NCBI GenBank assembly: GCA_024275855.1
Contig: JAJRYL010000208.1
Location: 1 to 10,681 of the forward strand
Direction of reading: 5' to 3'
DNA length: 10,681 nt
Source of the DNA: Deltaproteobacteria bacterium
GTDB lineage: Bacteria; Desulfobacterota; GWC2-55-46; JADFVP01
Position numbers and translations under genes: made by a program. This document shows, piece by piece, positions 1-6,138 of this stretch. The notes beneath the pieces are model-generated. The model saw only the letters and a list, made by a program, of their open reading frames with translations. It was not told the origin of the DNA and did no database searches. Numbering within the stretch: position 1 is the first letter of the stretch; each line of letters starts with the position of its first letter.

Positions 1-145
1 AGATACCTCTTTGGTTCAGGTAATTCTTGCCGCGAGTAACGCGGCTGAAGCAAGCGGTGGAACTTTGAGGCTGCTTTCGCCGCCGTATGAGTTGATGGGC
101 ATACTCGCTTCTGTCGGTTTCGGGCCGAATATGCAGATAAACTGA
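1..145 (+). CDS. STAS-domain protein (anti-sigma-factor-antagonist type), 3' end only
   Basis: An open frame enters from the left edge (codons start at base 2) and ends at the TGA at 143-145, giving 47 C-terminal residues. The segment runs from DTSLVQVILAAS through EASGGTLRLLSPP to a final LASVGFGPNMQIN. This matches the last helix-strand-helix of STAS domains (SpoIIAA/MlaB-like): a helix after the phosphorylatable-serine loop, the strand 'G-x-L-R-L-L-S-P', then a helix ending in 'G-F/L'. STAS proteins usually act as small binding partners, often controlled by serine phosphorylation. The conserved Ser/Asp loop lies outside the window, so it cannot be judged whether this one is phosphorylatable. 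It sits 62 bases upstream of the first MCP gene on the same strand, suggesting co-transcription with the chemotaxis genes. The family call is fairly secure from the pattern, but the specific role is unknown. Confidence 0.7.
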   Translation, partial: DTSLVQVILAASNAAEASGGTLRLLSPPYELMGILASVGFGPNMQIN

Positions 146-163
146 GCGGTTGATAGAGACGGA

Positions 164-179
164 ACCGGAAGTAACCGGT
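164..179 (+). repeat. Small inverted repeat upstream of the first MCP gene
   Basis: ACCGG (164-168) and CCGGT (175-179) can pair around a six-base loop AAGTAA. The right arm overlaps a possible GTG start at 178, which makes that GTG a less likely initiator than the ATG at 208. The stem is only 5 bp, so its significance is uncertain. Confidence 0.3.
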
Positions 180-207
180 GTATCGCCTGGTAAAAAAAGA
201 GGTTGAG

Positions 208-1482
208 ATGAAAAAGATCTTTTCAATAGTAGGTTGGATAAAAGAGAAGAGACCGGCGGCCGCCGCTCTACCTTTTGCCGCGCCAATACTGGTGGCGTTG
301 CTGTTTGAGAGCGGTTATGTGGTTATAGTCGCGGTGCTCTGCTTGTATCTAATCGCGTCGTATATAAGTTGCAGAGTTAAGAAGGCGGAAGTTACCCGTG
401 TTAATGGTGAGGTTGTGCGGGTAGAAGCTGAAAGGAACGGGGCGTTTAACGATATAGAGAAGGTTTATAGAAGCGTTGCCGAAGATACCGTGCGCGTAGT
501 GCCTGTACTTAATGAGCAGTTGAAGGATGTTGTTGAGCAGACCGAGGCCGCTGCGATGGAGATAAGCGAGAGGTTCACAAATATTGCGATGAAGGCAAAT
601 TCACAGGCCGATACGGCGCTTGAGGCAATTAAAAAGAGTGATGACGAGAATGGAACCGGCGGAGATGATTGCCTTGGCATAGAAGAGGTTTTGAGTGTCG
701 CGAGTGAACATTTGGGGGGCATGGCGGATGTGGTTGTCGCGGCCTCGCGTTCTTCGTTAAGTGCCGTTGACGAGATGAACCGGCTTTCGGTCGACATAAC
801 CGAGGTCTCTGAAATAGTAGGAGACATTGAGTTTATAGCGAGCCAGACAAACCTGCTTGCGTTAAATGCCGCCATAGAGGCGGCGAGGGCCGGTGAAGCG
901 GGCAGAGGTTTTTCGGTAGTAGCGGAAGAGGTTAGAAAACTCTCTACAAAGTCGAATGATTCAAGCTGCAAGATCAAGGGCTTGATTCTTAAGATACTCG
1001 GCAGGATAGACGAGGCGTCGAAGGGAATAAAAGAGATGGCGGATAATGACGTAGAGCAGGCCGAGAGCGCGAAAGAGCGTGTAGGCAAGGTGCTCGGAGA
1101 GATAGTAAGCGCAAGTACCAAGATGACGGAGTCGGTAGACAGGCTTGTTCTAAGCAGTAGAGATATAGCCGCGGATGTCTCTTCTTTAATCACTACCCTT
1201 CAGTTTCAGGACATAACAAGGCAGAGAGTAGAACATGTTATGGAGCCTCTTTGTGAGCTTCAGGAGCGTATGCAGGGGCTTTTATCGTGTGGTTCCGGGT
1301 ATGCGGGTATAGAGGGGGGTACGGGAATGGAACGCCTTGCCGAGCGGTACACAATGGAGTCTGAAAGAACGGCGATGAAACTTGTGGCCGGTAGTGGAGA
1401 GCCAAAGAGTAGTGATGATACGCACGAAACAATAGATGAAGAGCCGATGGCAAAGACCGCAGACAACGTAACGCTTTTTTAG
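208..1482 (+). CDS. MCP-like receptor with short membrane hairpin and CheZ-like C-terminal motif
   Basis: A 424-residue protein. The ATG at 208 is chosen because GAGG (199-202) lies 5 bases upstream; an in-frame GTG at 178 would add 10 residues but lacks a good Shine-Dalgarno site. Residues about 17-33 and 37-53 are two hydrophobic helices with almost no loop, so the protein is membrane-anchored without a periplasmic sensor domain. A long cytoplasmic coiled coil follows (about 58-360). Its hairpin tip is a conserved MCP signalling tip ([19 protein letters not shown], 212-230, then [15 protein letters not shown]), which binds CheA and CheW. The descending arm diverges from ordinary MCPs and contains [14 protein letters not shown] (331-344). 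Its FQDxTxQ core resembles the CheZ active-site helix, where Asp and Gln have the same D-x3-Q spacing (D335, Q339 here). A flexible acidic stretch (about 361-418) leads to the C-terminal DNVTLF. cheY starts 14 bases downstream. The MCP assignment is firm; phosphatase activity is inference. Confidence 0.85.
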   Translation: MKKIFSIVGWIKEKRPAAAALPFAAPILVALLFESGYVVIVAVLCLYLIASYISCRVKKAEVTRVNGEVVRVEAERNGAFNDIEKVYRSVAEDTVRVVPVLNEQLKDVVEQTEAAAMEISERFTNIAMKANSQADTALEAIKKSDDENGTGGDDCLGIEEVLSVASEHLGGMADVVVAASRSSLSAVDEMNRLSVDITEVSEIVGDIEFIASQTNLLALNAAIEAARAGEAGRGFSVVAEEVRKLSTKSNDSSCKIKGLILKILGRIDEASKGIKEMADNDVEQAESAKERVGKVLGEIVSASTKMTESVDRLVLSSRDIAADVSSLITTLQFQDITRQRVEHVMEPLCELQERMQGLLSCGSGYAGIEGGTGMERLAERYTMESERTAMKLVAGSGEPKSSDDTHETIDEEPMAKTADNVTLF

Positions 1483-1484
1483 GT

Positions 1485-1493
1485 GAGGTGAGG
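1485..1493 (+). promoter_or_regulatory. Ribosome binding site of cheY, deciding its start
   Basis: The doubled purine motif GAGGTGAGG lies just after the MCP stop codon and just before ATG 1497. An in-frame GTG at 1488 falls inside this motif and would leave no Shine-Dalgarno site, so ATG 1497 is preferred. This start also gives the usual CheY N-terminus MSKTILIVDD. Confidence 0.6.
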
Positions 1494-1496
1494 CAG

Positions 1497-1865
1497 ATGA
1501 GCAAAACGATTCTGATAGTTGATGACGCGCCTACAATGCGCCAGATGGTCAACTTTACTTTACAGACCGTGGGGCACACGGTTGAAGAGGCCGGAGACGG
1601 CGTAGAAGCGCTCAATAAGGTCAAAGGCGGCCTTAAACCGAGCCTTGTAATAACAGACCTGAATATGCCGAGAATGGACGGGATAACCTTGATTAAAAAT
1701 CTGAGGGCTCTGCCGGGATTTAAATTTACGCCTATTCTCATGCTTACTACCGAGAGTGTAGAGGGTAAGAAGAAGGAGGGTAAAGAGGCCGGGGCAACTG
1801 GCTGGATAGTAAAACCTTTTACCCCGGAGCAGCTTTTAAAGGTGGTTAAGCAGGTAGTCCATTGA
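1497..1865 (+). CDS. cheY: Chemotaxis response regulator CheY
   Basis: A 122-residue single receiver domain with no output domain, the normal CheY length. All active-site positions are present: acidic pair D9-D10, phosphoacceptor D54 (in VITDLNMPRMDG), T84 and K106 (in IVKPF). The switch aromatic equivalent to E. coli Tyr106 is W103, a substitution seen in many non-enteric CheYs. Phospho-CheY normally binds the flagellar switch (FliM/FliN) or another motility output; no motor genes are in the window, so the output is unknown. The gene lies between the CheZ-like MCP (14 bases upstream) and cheA (63 bases downstream), consistent with its being the direct substrate of this CheA. The family call is very secure. 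It could instead serve a non-flagellar motility system, which this sequence cannot decide. Confidence 0.93.
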   Translation: MSKTILIVDDAPTMRQMVNFTLQTVGHTVEEAGDGVEALNKVKGGLKPSLVITDLNMPRMDGITLIKNLRALPGFKFTPILMLTTESVEGKKKEGKEAGATGWIVKPFTPEQLLKVVKQVVH

Positions 1866-1916
1866 TCTGCCGTCGGTTCTATTCAGGTAAAAAAATAACG
1901 GTTATTGCGTGGTATC

Positions 1917-1925
1917 AAGGAGGTT
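1917..1925 (+). promoter_or_regulatory. Strong ribosome binding site deciding the cheA start
   Basis: AAGGAGGTT is a near-perfect Shine-Dalgarno sequence ending 3 bases before GTG 1929, with about 5 bases between the GGAGG core and the start. It selects this GTG over an in-frame TTG at 1905, which lacks such a site. Confidence 0.7.
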
Positions 1926-1928
1926 GCG

Positions 1929-4043
1929 GTGTCGAATAATGTAGCGATAGATATGGATAAGATAAAGGAGACCTTCTTTATCGAATGCGAGGACCATATC
2001 TCCAATATGGAGGTTTCCATACTTGAGCTTGAAAACAGCCCGGAAGATATGGAGCTTATGAACGCTATCTTCAGGGCGGCTCACTCAATGAAGGGCAACA
2101 GCGGTTGTCTCGGCTTTAATGAGATAAATTCGTTTACCCATACAATGGAGACTGTGCTCGATAAGCTCAGAACCGGAGAAATGGCGGCTACTCAGAGTGT
2201 GGTCTCTATTCTTCTCGAATCCGTCGATTCCGTTAAGGCGCTTGTGGAGTCCGCGAAGGGGGGTATCAAGTGCGCTTTTCCGGTTGACGGAACGCTTGCC
2301 AAATTGAAGGGATTGCTCGAAGAAGGGACAGGTTCGGAAGGCGCCGGAGAAGCGGGGAGCGGCGAAAGCGACGCCGCAGAGTTGAACGCACCGGAGATGA
2401 CTCTGTACAGAGTACTCTTTACCCCCGGCATAGATACCATGCGTTGCGGAATAGACCCGATGAACGGAATAGTAGGCCGGTTAGCCGGGCTCGGCACATT
2501 GGTACGAAGCGATGTGGAGTGTGACGCGCTTCCTGCGTTTGAGGAAATGGATCCGGAGTCGAGTTATCTTTCGTGGAATGTGCTGCTGTTAACGGCTGAA
2601 GGTAAAGAGGCCGTAGAGGACGTATTCGAGTTTATAAAAGAGGATAGCTCGATAGAGATTATTCAGCTCGCGCCGGTTACTGAAAACGCCGGGGCGTGGG
2701 GGCTATTTGAGAGTATTGACGGTGAGGCGGTAGCGGCGGCGGATGGAACGGAAGCCGGAGAGTCGAGGATGCTTGGTGAAATTCTTATAGAAGAGCGGGT
2801 AATTACCTCTTCAGAGCTTGGCAATGCGCTTAAAAAACAGAAGAAGCCGGGGCGCGCAATAGGCGGAAAGGACGAAAACTCCACCATAAGGGTTGAGACC
2901 GGAAAGATAGATAAACTGGTAAACCTTGCCGGAGAGCTTGTAATCACGCAGTCGATGCTTTCCCGGTACGCCAATAACCCCAATGCGGAAGATCTTGCGG
3001 TGCTTCAGTCAGTTAGCGTTCAGTTCGATAGAAATACCCGCGAGATCCAGGAGCGGGTAATGTCTATGCGTATGCAGCCTATAGGCAACGTATTTGTAAA
3101 GTTCACCCGCATAGTCAGAGATATCGCTAAATCGAAGAGTAAGGTCGTGTCGTTGAAAATATCCGGCGAGGAGACCGAGCTTGACAAGACACTGATAGAA
3201 AAAATATCGGACCCGTTGACGCACCTGATAAGAAACGCGGTCGATCATGGAGTAGAGTCTCCGCAAGAGCGTCAGGAGAGAGGCAAACCCGAAGAGGGCG
3301 TAGTTAAGCTCGACGCGTACCACGGCGGCGGTTGCGTGGTCGTTACGGTAGAGGATAACGGAAAAGGGCTCGACAGGCAGAAGATAGTAGCCAAGGCGAT
3401 AGATAAAGGGCTTCTCGAGTCCGGCAACGCGGCCTCTTTGAGCGATGCCCAAGTCTTCGACATGATCTTTCTGCCCGGTTTTTCCACTGCGGACACGGTT
3501 ACCGACGTATCGGGGCGCGGAGTGGGAATGGATGTCGTCAAAAGGAATATAGAAGAGCTTGGCGGCAGTATCTCGATAGAGTCGGAAAAAGATACCCGTA
3601 CCAAGGTGCTGCTGCGTATACCGCTTACGCTTGCCGTAATAGACGGTCTTATAGTGTCGGTCGGGGACGAACGTTTTATCGTTCCTATAATAACGGTGCT
3701 CGAATCGCGCAGGCCGGCGCGTGAAGAGGTTAAGACTATAGAGGGCAAGGGCGAGGTGATCTATTTCAGAGACAAGTATGTGCCACTGATACGGTTGCAC
3801 GAGGTCTTTGATATTGAACCGGTCGAGACAAAACCCTGGAAGTCGCTTGTGGTGGTCTTTACCCTCGACGGTGTCGAGTACGGGTTGCTGGTGGATGAGC
3901 TTCTTGGTGAGCAGCAGGTGGTGATAAAGGCTATGGAGAGTATTCAGGGGTTAAGCGGCGTGGCCGGGGCTACGATACTTGGCGACGGCAGGGTAGCTCT
4001 TATTCTCGACGGCGAGGGAATAGTCAGAAAGTATTTCGGTTAA
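1929..4043 (+). CDS. cheA: Chemotaxis histidine kinase CheA with MshEN-like insert
   Basis: A 704-residue protein from GTG 1929. Domains in order are as follows. P1 histidine phosphotransfer domain (about 8-110) has phospho-His H52 in AAHSMKGNSG. A P2-like regulatory or CheY-binding domain (about 158-248) begins at EMTLYRVLFTPG. A linker contains a 24-residue MshEN-like motif (281-304). P3 dimerisation helices (about 318-390) contain the MSMRMQPIG turn. The P4 ATP-binding domain (about 390-570) has N-box HLIRNAVDHG (432-441), G1 box VEDNGKG (474-480), an F-box region around FLPGFSTAD, and G2 box GRGVGMD (529-535). The P5 CheW-like domain (about 573-704) couples to receptors. All catalytic boxes look intact, so the kinase should autophosphorylate and pass phosphate to CheY and CheB. 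Apart from the MshEN-like segment the architecture is standard. Confidence 0.95.
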   Translation: MSNNVAIDMDKIKETFFIECEDHISNMEVSILELENSPEDMELMNAIFRAAHSMKGNSGCLGFNEINSFTHTMETVLDKLRTGEMAATQSVVSILLESVDSVKALVESAKGGIKCAFPVDGTLAKLKGLLEEGTGSEGAGEAGSGESDAAELNAPEMTLYRVLFTPGIDTMRCGIDPMNGIVGRLAGLGTLVRSDVECDALPAFEEMDPESSYLSWNVLLLTAEGKEAVEDVFEFIKEDSSIEIIQLAPVTENAGAWGLFESIDGEAVAAADGTEAGESRMLGEILIEERVITSSELGNALKKQKKPGRAIGGKDENSTIRVETGKIDKLVNLAGELVITQSMLSRYANNPNAEDLAVLQSVSVQFDRNTREIQERVMSMRMQPIGNVFVKFTRIVRDIAKSKSKVVSLKISGEETELDKTLIEKISDPLTHLIRNAVDHGVESPQERQERGKPEEGVVKLDAYHGGGCVVVTVEDNGKGLDRQKIVAKAIDKGLLESGNAASLSDAQVFDMIFLPGFSTADTVTDVSGRGVGMDVVKRNIEELGGSISIESEKDTRTKVLLRIPLTLAVIDGLIVSVGDERFIVPIITVLESRRPAREEVKTIEGKGEVIYFRDKYVPLIRLHEVFDIEPVETKPWKSLVVVFTLDGVEYGLLVDELLGEQQVVIKAMESIQGLSGVAGATILGDGRVALILDGEGIVRKYFG
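2769..2840 (+). other. Single MshEN-like motif inside CheA linker
   Basis: CheA residues 281-304 read LG at positions 2-3, then L-I, V-I, L17, A20-L21 and Q24. This aligns without gaps to the 24-residue MshEN/T2SSE N-terminal motif (R-L-G-x2-L-V-x2-G-x-I-x4-L-x2-A-L-x2-Q). Two consensus positions differ: M for the first R, and R for the internal G at position 10. MshEN domains normally carry two such motifs and bind cyclic di-GMP; only one copy is evident here, so binding is inference. Confidence 0.5.
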
Positions 4044-4142
4044 GTCTCAACGCCGGTATTGGCAGGTTAAGCGTTATAGCGGGTAACGTATTTAGAAATA
4101 TTTACGCGGGGTACAACCGCATAAAACATAAGGAGGGGGCGG
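4044..4142 (+). other. Spacer between cheA and PAS-MCP gene with small hairpins
   Basis: This 99-base gap holds short inverted repeats: CGTTA (4072-4076) with TAACG (4084-4088), and GCGG (4106-4109) with CCGC (4117-4120). It ends in a strong Shine-Dalgarno site, AAGGAGG at 4130-4136, 6 bases before the ATG at 4143. No T-rich terminator or convincing promoter is seen. Confidence 0.35.
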
Positions 4143-5330
4143 ATGTTATTTGGAAAGAAGTTAGCCGAGGAGAACAGGGTCTTAAAAAGAGAGCTTTCGA
4201 GAATAAAGAGCGAACTTCACAAGTTCGAAAAACTTGTGAATTCGACGAGCGAAAATATATTTGTCTGCGACGCTACGGAAGATAACAGGCTGTACTGGAT
4301 GAACGATACCGCCAAAACGAGTCTCAAAGAGATGAAGAATTACCTTCAATCGTCTTTTAATATAGACTCCGACCTGATTCTCGGCGGCAGCATTCACCGA
4401 TTTCATAAAGACCCGGACAGGATAAGGAAGATTCTAAAAAACCTCGCCGAGAGTGGCACTGTCCCGCATAAGATGGATATACCTCTTGGCAGGTATATCC
4501 TCCAGACCAACGTCCACGTGCTTAGGTCAACTGATGGAGAGGTAACCGGTTTCGCGGCCTGCTGGAAAGACGTATCGACCGAGAGAAAACTTGACATGAG
4601 AGTGAATGAGGAGAGAAAGGCGGTTACCCGTATCTCTTCCGCCGTAGAAGAGCTTACGGCCTCAGTTCACCAGAATGCGGATACCGCCAAAGAGGCCAAT
4701 GATCTCGCGGCAACGGCAAGGCAGGTCGCTTCAAACGGTACGAATGTCGCCGACAACCTGGTATCGGCCATGTTCGAGACGAACAAGAGCAGCCAGAAGA
4801 TATCGGAAATCACAAGCGTAATCGACGAGATAGCCTTTCAGACCAATCTACTCGCTCTGAACGCGGCAATAGAGGCCGCGCGGGCCGGAGAGATGGGTAA
4901 GGGTTTCGCGGTTGTCGCCTCCGAGGTAAGAAACCTCGCAAAACGCAGCGTTTCGGCCGCAAAAGAGATAACGACACTTATAAGCGAGAGCGTGGAGAAG
5001 ACAAAGGCCGGCAACGATATGGCGATAAAGACAGGTGAAACGTTAACCGACATTGGGCACAGTTTTGCCAAGGTCGCCGATCTTGTCAGTGAAATAGCGG
5101 CGGCGTCAAACGAACAGGCCAATGGAATAGACGAGGTGAACGGTTCTATACTCGAACTTACAGGCGCGATTGACGAGACAATCGCGACAACAAATAAAAA
5201 CGGGCGCGTACATGTCGGGCGACACGCTACCGTTATGCAGCACCCGGCCTCTGTTTCAAAGCACGGTTCAGGGGGCGGCGAATATAACGATCAAGAGGAC
5301 GGCTTTGGCGCGGACGTTATGGAGATGTAA
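4143..5330 (+). CDS. Soluble PAS-domain methyl-accepting chemotaxis protein, atypical C-terminus
   Basis: A 395-residue protein with no hydrophobic membrane segment, so a cytoplasmic receptor. The first roughly 28 residues form a charged coiled coil. Residues about 28-150 form a PAS-like sensor (start [17 protein letters not shown]) with the HRFHKDP segment at 85-91 and a closing VSTERKLD. This PAS subtype is common in front of MCP domains. The signalling domain starts near 160, with its tip at about 230-265 ([19 protein letters not shown], 232-250, then [15 protein letters not shown]) and [10 protein letters not shown] in the descending arm. After NKN (351-353) the usual 'ALVEE' heptads are missing, replaced by a His/Gly-rich stretch (about 354-380) and an acidic tail ending DVMEM. 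That patch may be frameshifted. ATG 4143 is supported by AAGGAGG 6 bases upstream. It lies between cheA and cheW and probably signals through them. The ligand is unknown; heme, flavin or a small molecule are all possible for a PAS fold. Confidence 0.88.
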   Translation: MLFGKKLAEENRVLKRELSRIKSELHKFEKLVNSTSENIFVCDATEDNRLYWMNDTAKTSLKEMKNYLQSSFNIDSDLILGGSIHRFHKDPDRIRKILKNLAESGTVPHKMDIPLGRYILQTNVHVLRSTDGEVTGFAACWKDVSTERKLDMRVNEERKAVTRISSAVEELTASVHQNADTAKEANDLAATARQVASNGTNVADNLVSAMFETNKSSQKISEITSVIDEIAFQTNLLALNAAIEAARAGEMGKGFAVVASEVRNLAKRSVSAAKEITTLISESVEKTKAGNDMAIKTGETLTDIGHSFAKVADLVSEIAAASNEQANGIDEVNGSILELTGAIDETIATTNKNGRVHVGRHATVMQHPASVSKHGSGGGEYNDQEDGFGADVMEM

Positions 5331-5379
5331 CGTTTTAAGTGAGGGGGCGGGGTTGAACTTATTGGTTTGATGGTTAAAA

Positions 5380-5419
5380 AACTGAACCGGCTGTAAATTG
5401 AGTTGCCGGTTATACAGTT
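5380..5419 (+). repeat. Intergenic hairpin upstream of cheW
   Basis: AACTGAACCGGC (5380-5391) pairs with GCCGGTT (5405-5411) and CAGTT (5415-5419), leaving a three-base bulge ATA (5412-5414) and a 13-base loop. This gives about 12 base pairs. No T-run follows, so it is not an intrinsic terminator. Candidate roles are an mRNA processing or stability element, or an operator. Confidence 0.5.
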
Positions 5420-5447
5420 GCTCTATACAGGGTGACGAGGAGGAGCT

Positions 5448-6044
5448 ATGAGCACGGAGGAGACGGGTCTGTTATTGGAGACCGAGGGGGAAAGGGAGTT
5501 TGTAACTTTTGTATTAGGTGACGAGGAGTACGCCATTGAGGCTCTTAAGGTGCAGGAGATTACCGGACTTCCGCAGATAACCAAGGTTCCGTATCTGCCG
5601 GCGTTTATTAAAGGGGTAATTAACCTGCGTGGTACCGTGGTGCCGGTAGTTGACCTTCGGTTGAAGTTCGGCTTTAAACCGATAGATTATACAAAGCAGA
5701 CCTGCGTTATCGTTTCGAAGATCGGCGACAATATCATGGGTATGATAGTTGATGCCGTAAGCGAGGTTACCATGCTCTCAAACAGCTGTATCGACCCTAC
5801 TCCGCCTTTTGGCACAAAGCTCAATACCGACTTTATGAAAGGGGTCGGAAAGTTGGAGAACAGGCTGCTGATAATACTCGATGTGGATAGAATACTGACC
5901 GGAGAAGAGATGACGAGCCTTGAGGCCGCGGCAAGCGCTGAGTCGGAAGGTGAAGAGGCGGCGGATACTCTTCCTGCGCACGAGAGCGGCGGCGTTGCCT
6001 CCGGGCTGGAGGCGGATGCGGAGCGGCAGGCGCAGGTTACCTGA
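5448..6044 (+). CDS. cheW: Chemotaxis coupling protein CheW with acidic C-terminal tail
   Basis: A 198-residue protein from ATG 5448, preceded by GAGGAGGAG (5437-5445). Residues about 16-155 form a CheW domain. Diagnostic stretches are FVLGDEEYAIEALKVQEITG at the start, the ITKVPYLPAFIKGVINLRG segment (44-62, with the conserved NLRG at 59-62), VVPVVDLRLKFG, and KLENRLLIILDVDRIL near the end. CheW links receptor tips to the CheA P5 domain in the array. Typical CheW proteins end near residue 150-170. This one has a low-complexity Ala/Glu/Gly tail of about 43 residues (156-198) with no recognised fold, probably disordered. It sits between the PAS-MCP and the transmembrane MCP, so it presumably serves both. 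The family call is secure. Confidence 0.94.
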   Translation: MSTEETGLLLETEGEREFVTFVLGDEEYAIEALKVQEITGLPQITKVPYLPAFIKGVINLRGTVVPVVDLRLKFGFKPIDYTKQTCVIVSKIGDNIMGMIVDAVSEVTMLSNSCIDPTPPFGTKLNTDFMKGVGKLENRLLIILDVDRILTGEEMTSLEAAASAESEGEEAADTLPAHESGGVASGLEADAERQAQVT

Positions 6045-6071
6045 GTTAAACGGTATTAGATATTTTAACTT

Positions 6072-6111
6072 TCTTGAAACCGTAATTAAACATAAATAGC
6101 CGTTTTCAAGA
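6072..6111 (+). repeat. Intergenic inverted repeat between cheW and the transmembrane MCP gene
   Basis: TCTTGAAACCG (6072-6082) and CGTTTTCAAGA (6101-6111) form an 11-position stem with one mismatch around an 18-base A/T-rich loop. It has no T-run on its 3' side. It could be an mRNA stability or processing hairpin, or an operator for a dimeric regulator. Confidence 0.5.
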
Positions 6112-6138
6112 CCGGCGGAGCATAAGGGAGTGATAGAG

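Noticed and set aside
465-1193. Long open frame on the minus strand opposite the first MCP
   Set aside because: Its Ser/Leu/Ala-rich translation is the mirror of a conserved MCP coiled coil. Similar antisense frames occur opposite the other receptors, and there is no ribosome site or recognisable domain.
3009-3800. A 263-codon minus-strand frame opposite cheA
   Set aside because: It overlaps the invariant kinase domain boxes of cheA. Its translation is Tyr/Arg/His-rich with no known fold, so it is a codon-bias shadow.
4059-4075. TGGCAGG-like sequence resembling a sigma-54 -24 element after cheA
   Set aside because: The downstream element reads GCGT where TTGC is required, so the -12 position does not match.
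5170-5370. A 66-codon plus-strand frame overlapping the end of the PAS-MCP gene
   Set aside because: Not credible as a gene: no ribosome site, and a basic, low-complexity translation. It was used only as evidence for a possible local frameshift.
5411-5430. Direct repeat TATACAG at 5411-5417 and 5424-5430 before cheW
   Set aside because: Only two 7-base copies 13 bases apart, with no further copies and no known binding site. It could easily be chance.
6061-6100. Possible sigma-70 promoter around TTGAAA (6074-6079) ahead of the transmembrane MCP gene
   Set aside because: No TATAAT-like hexamer lies at 16-18 bases; the nearest A/T-rich hexamers are 11-13 bases away. The -35-like bases are part of the inverted repeat.
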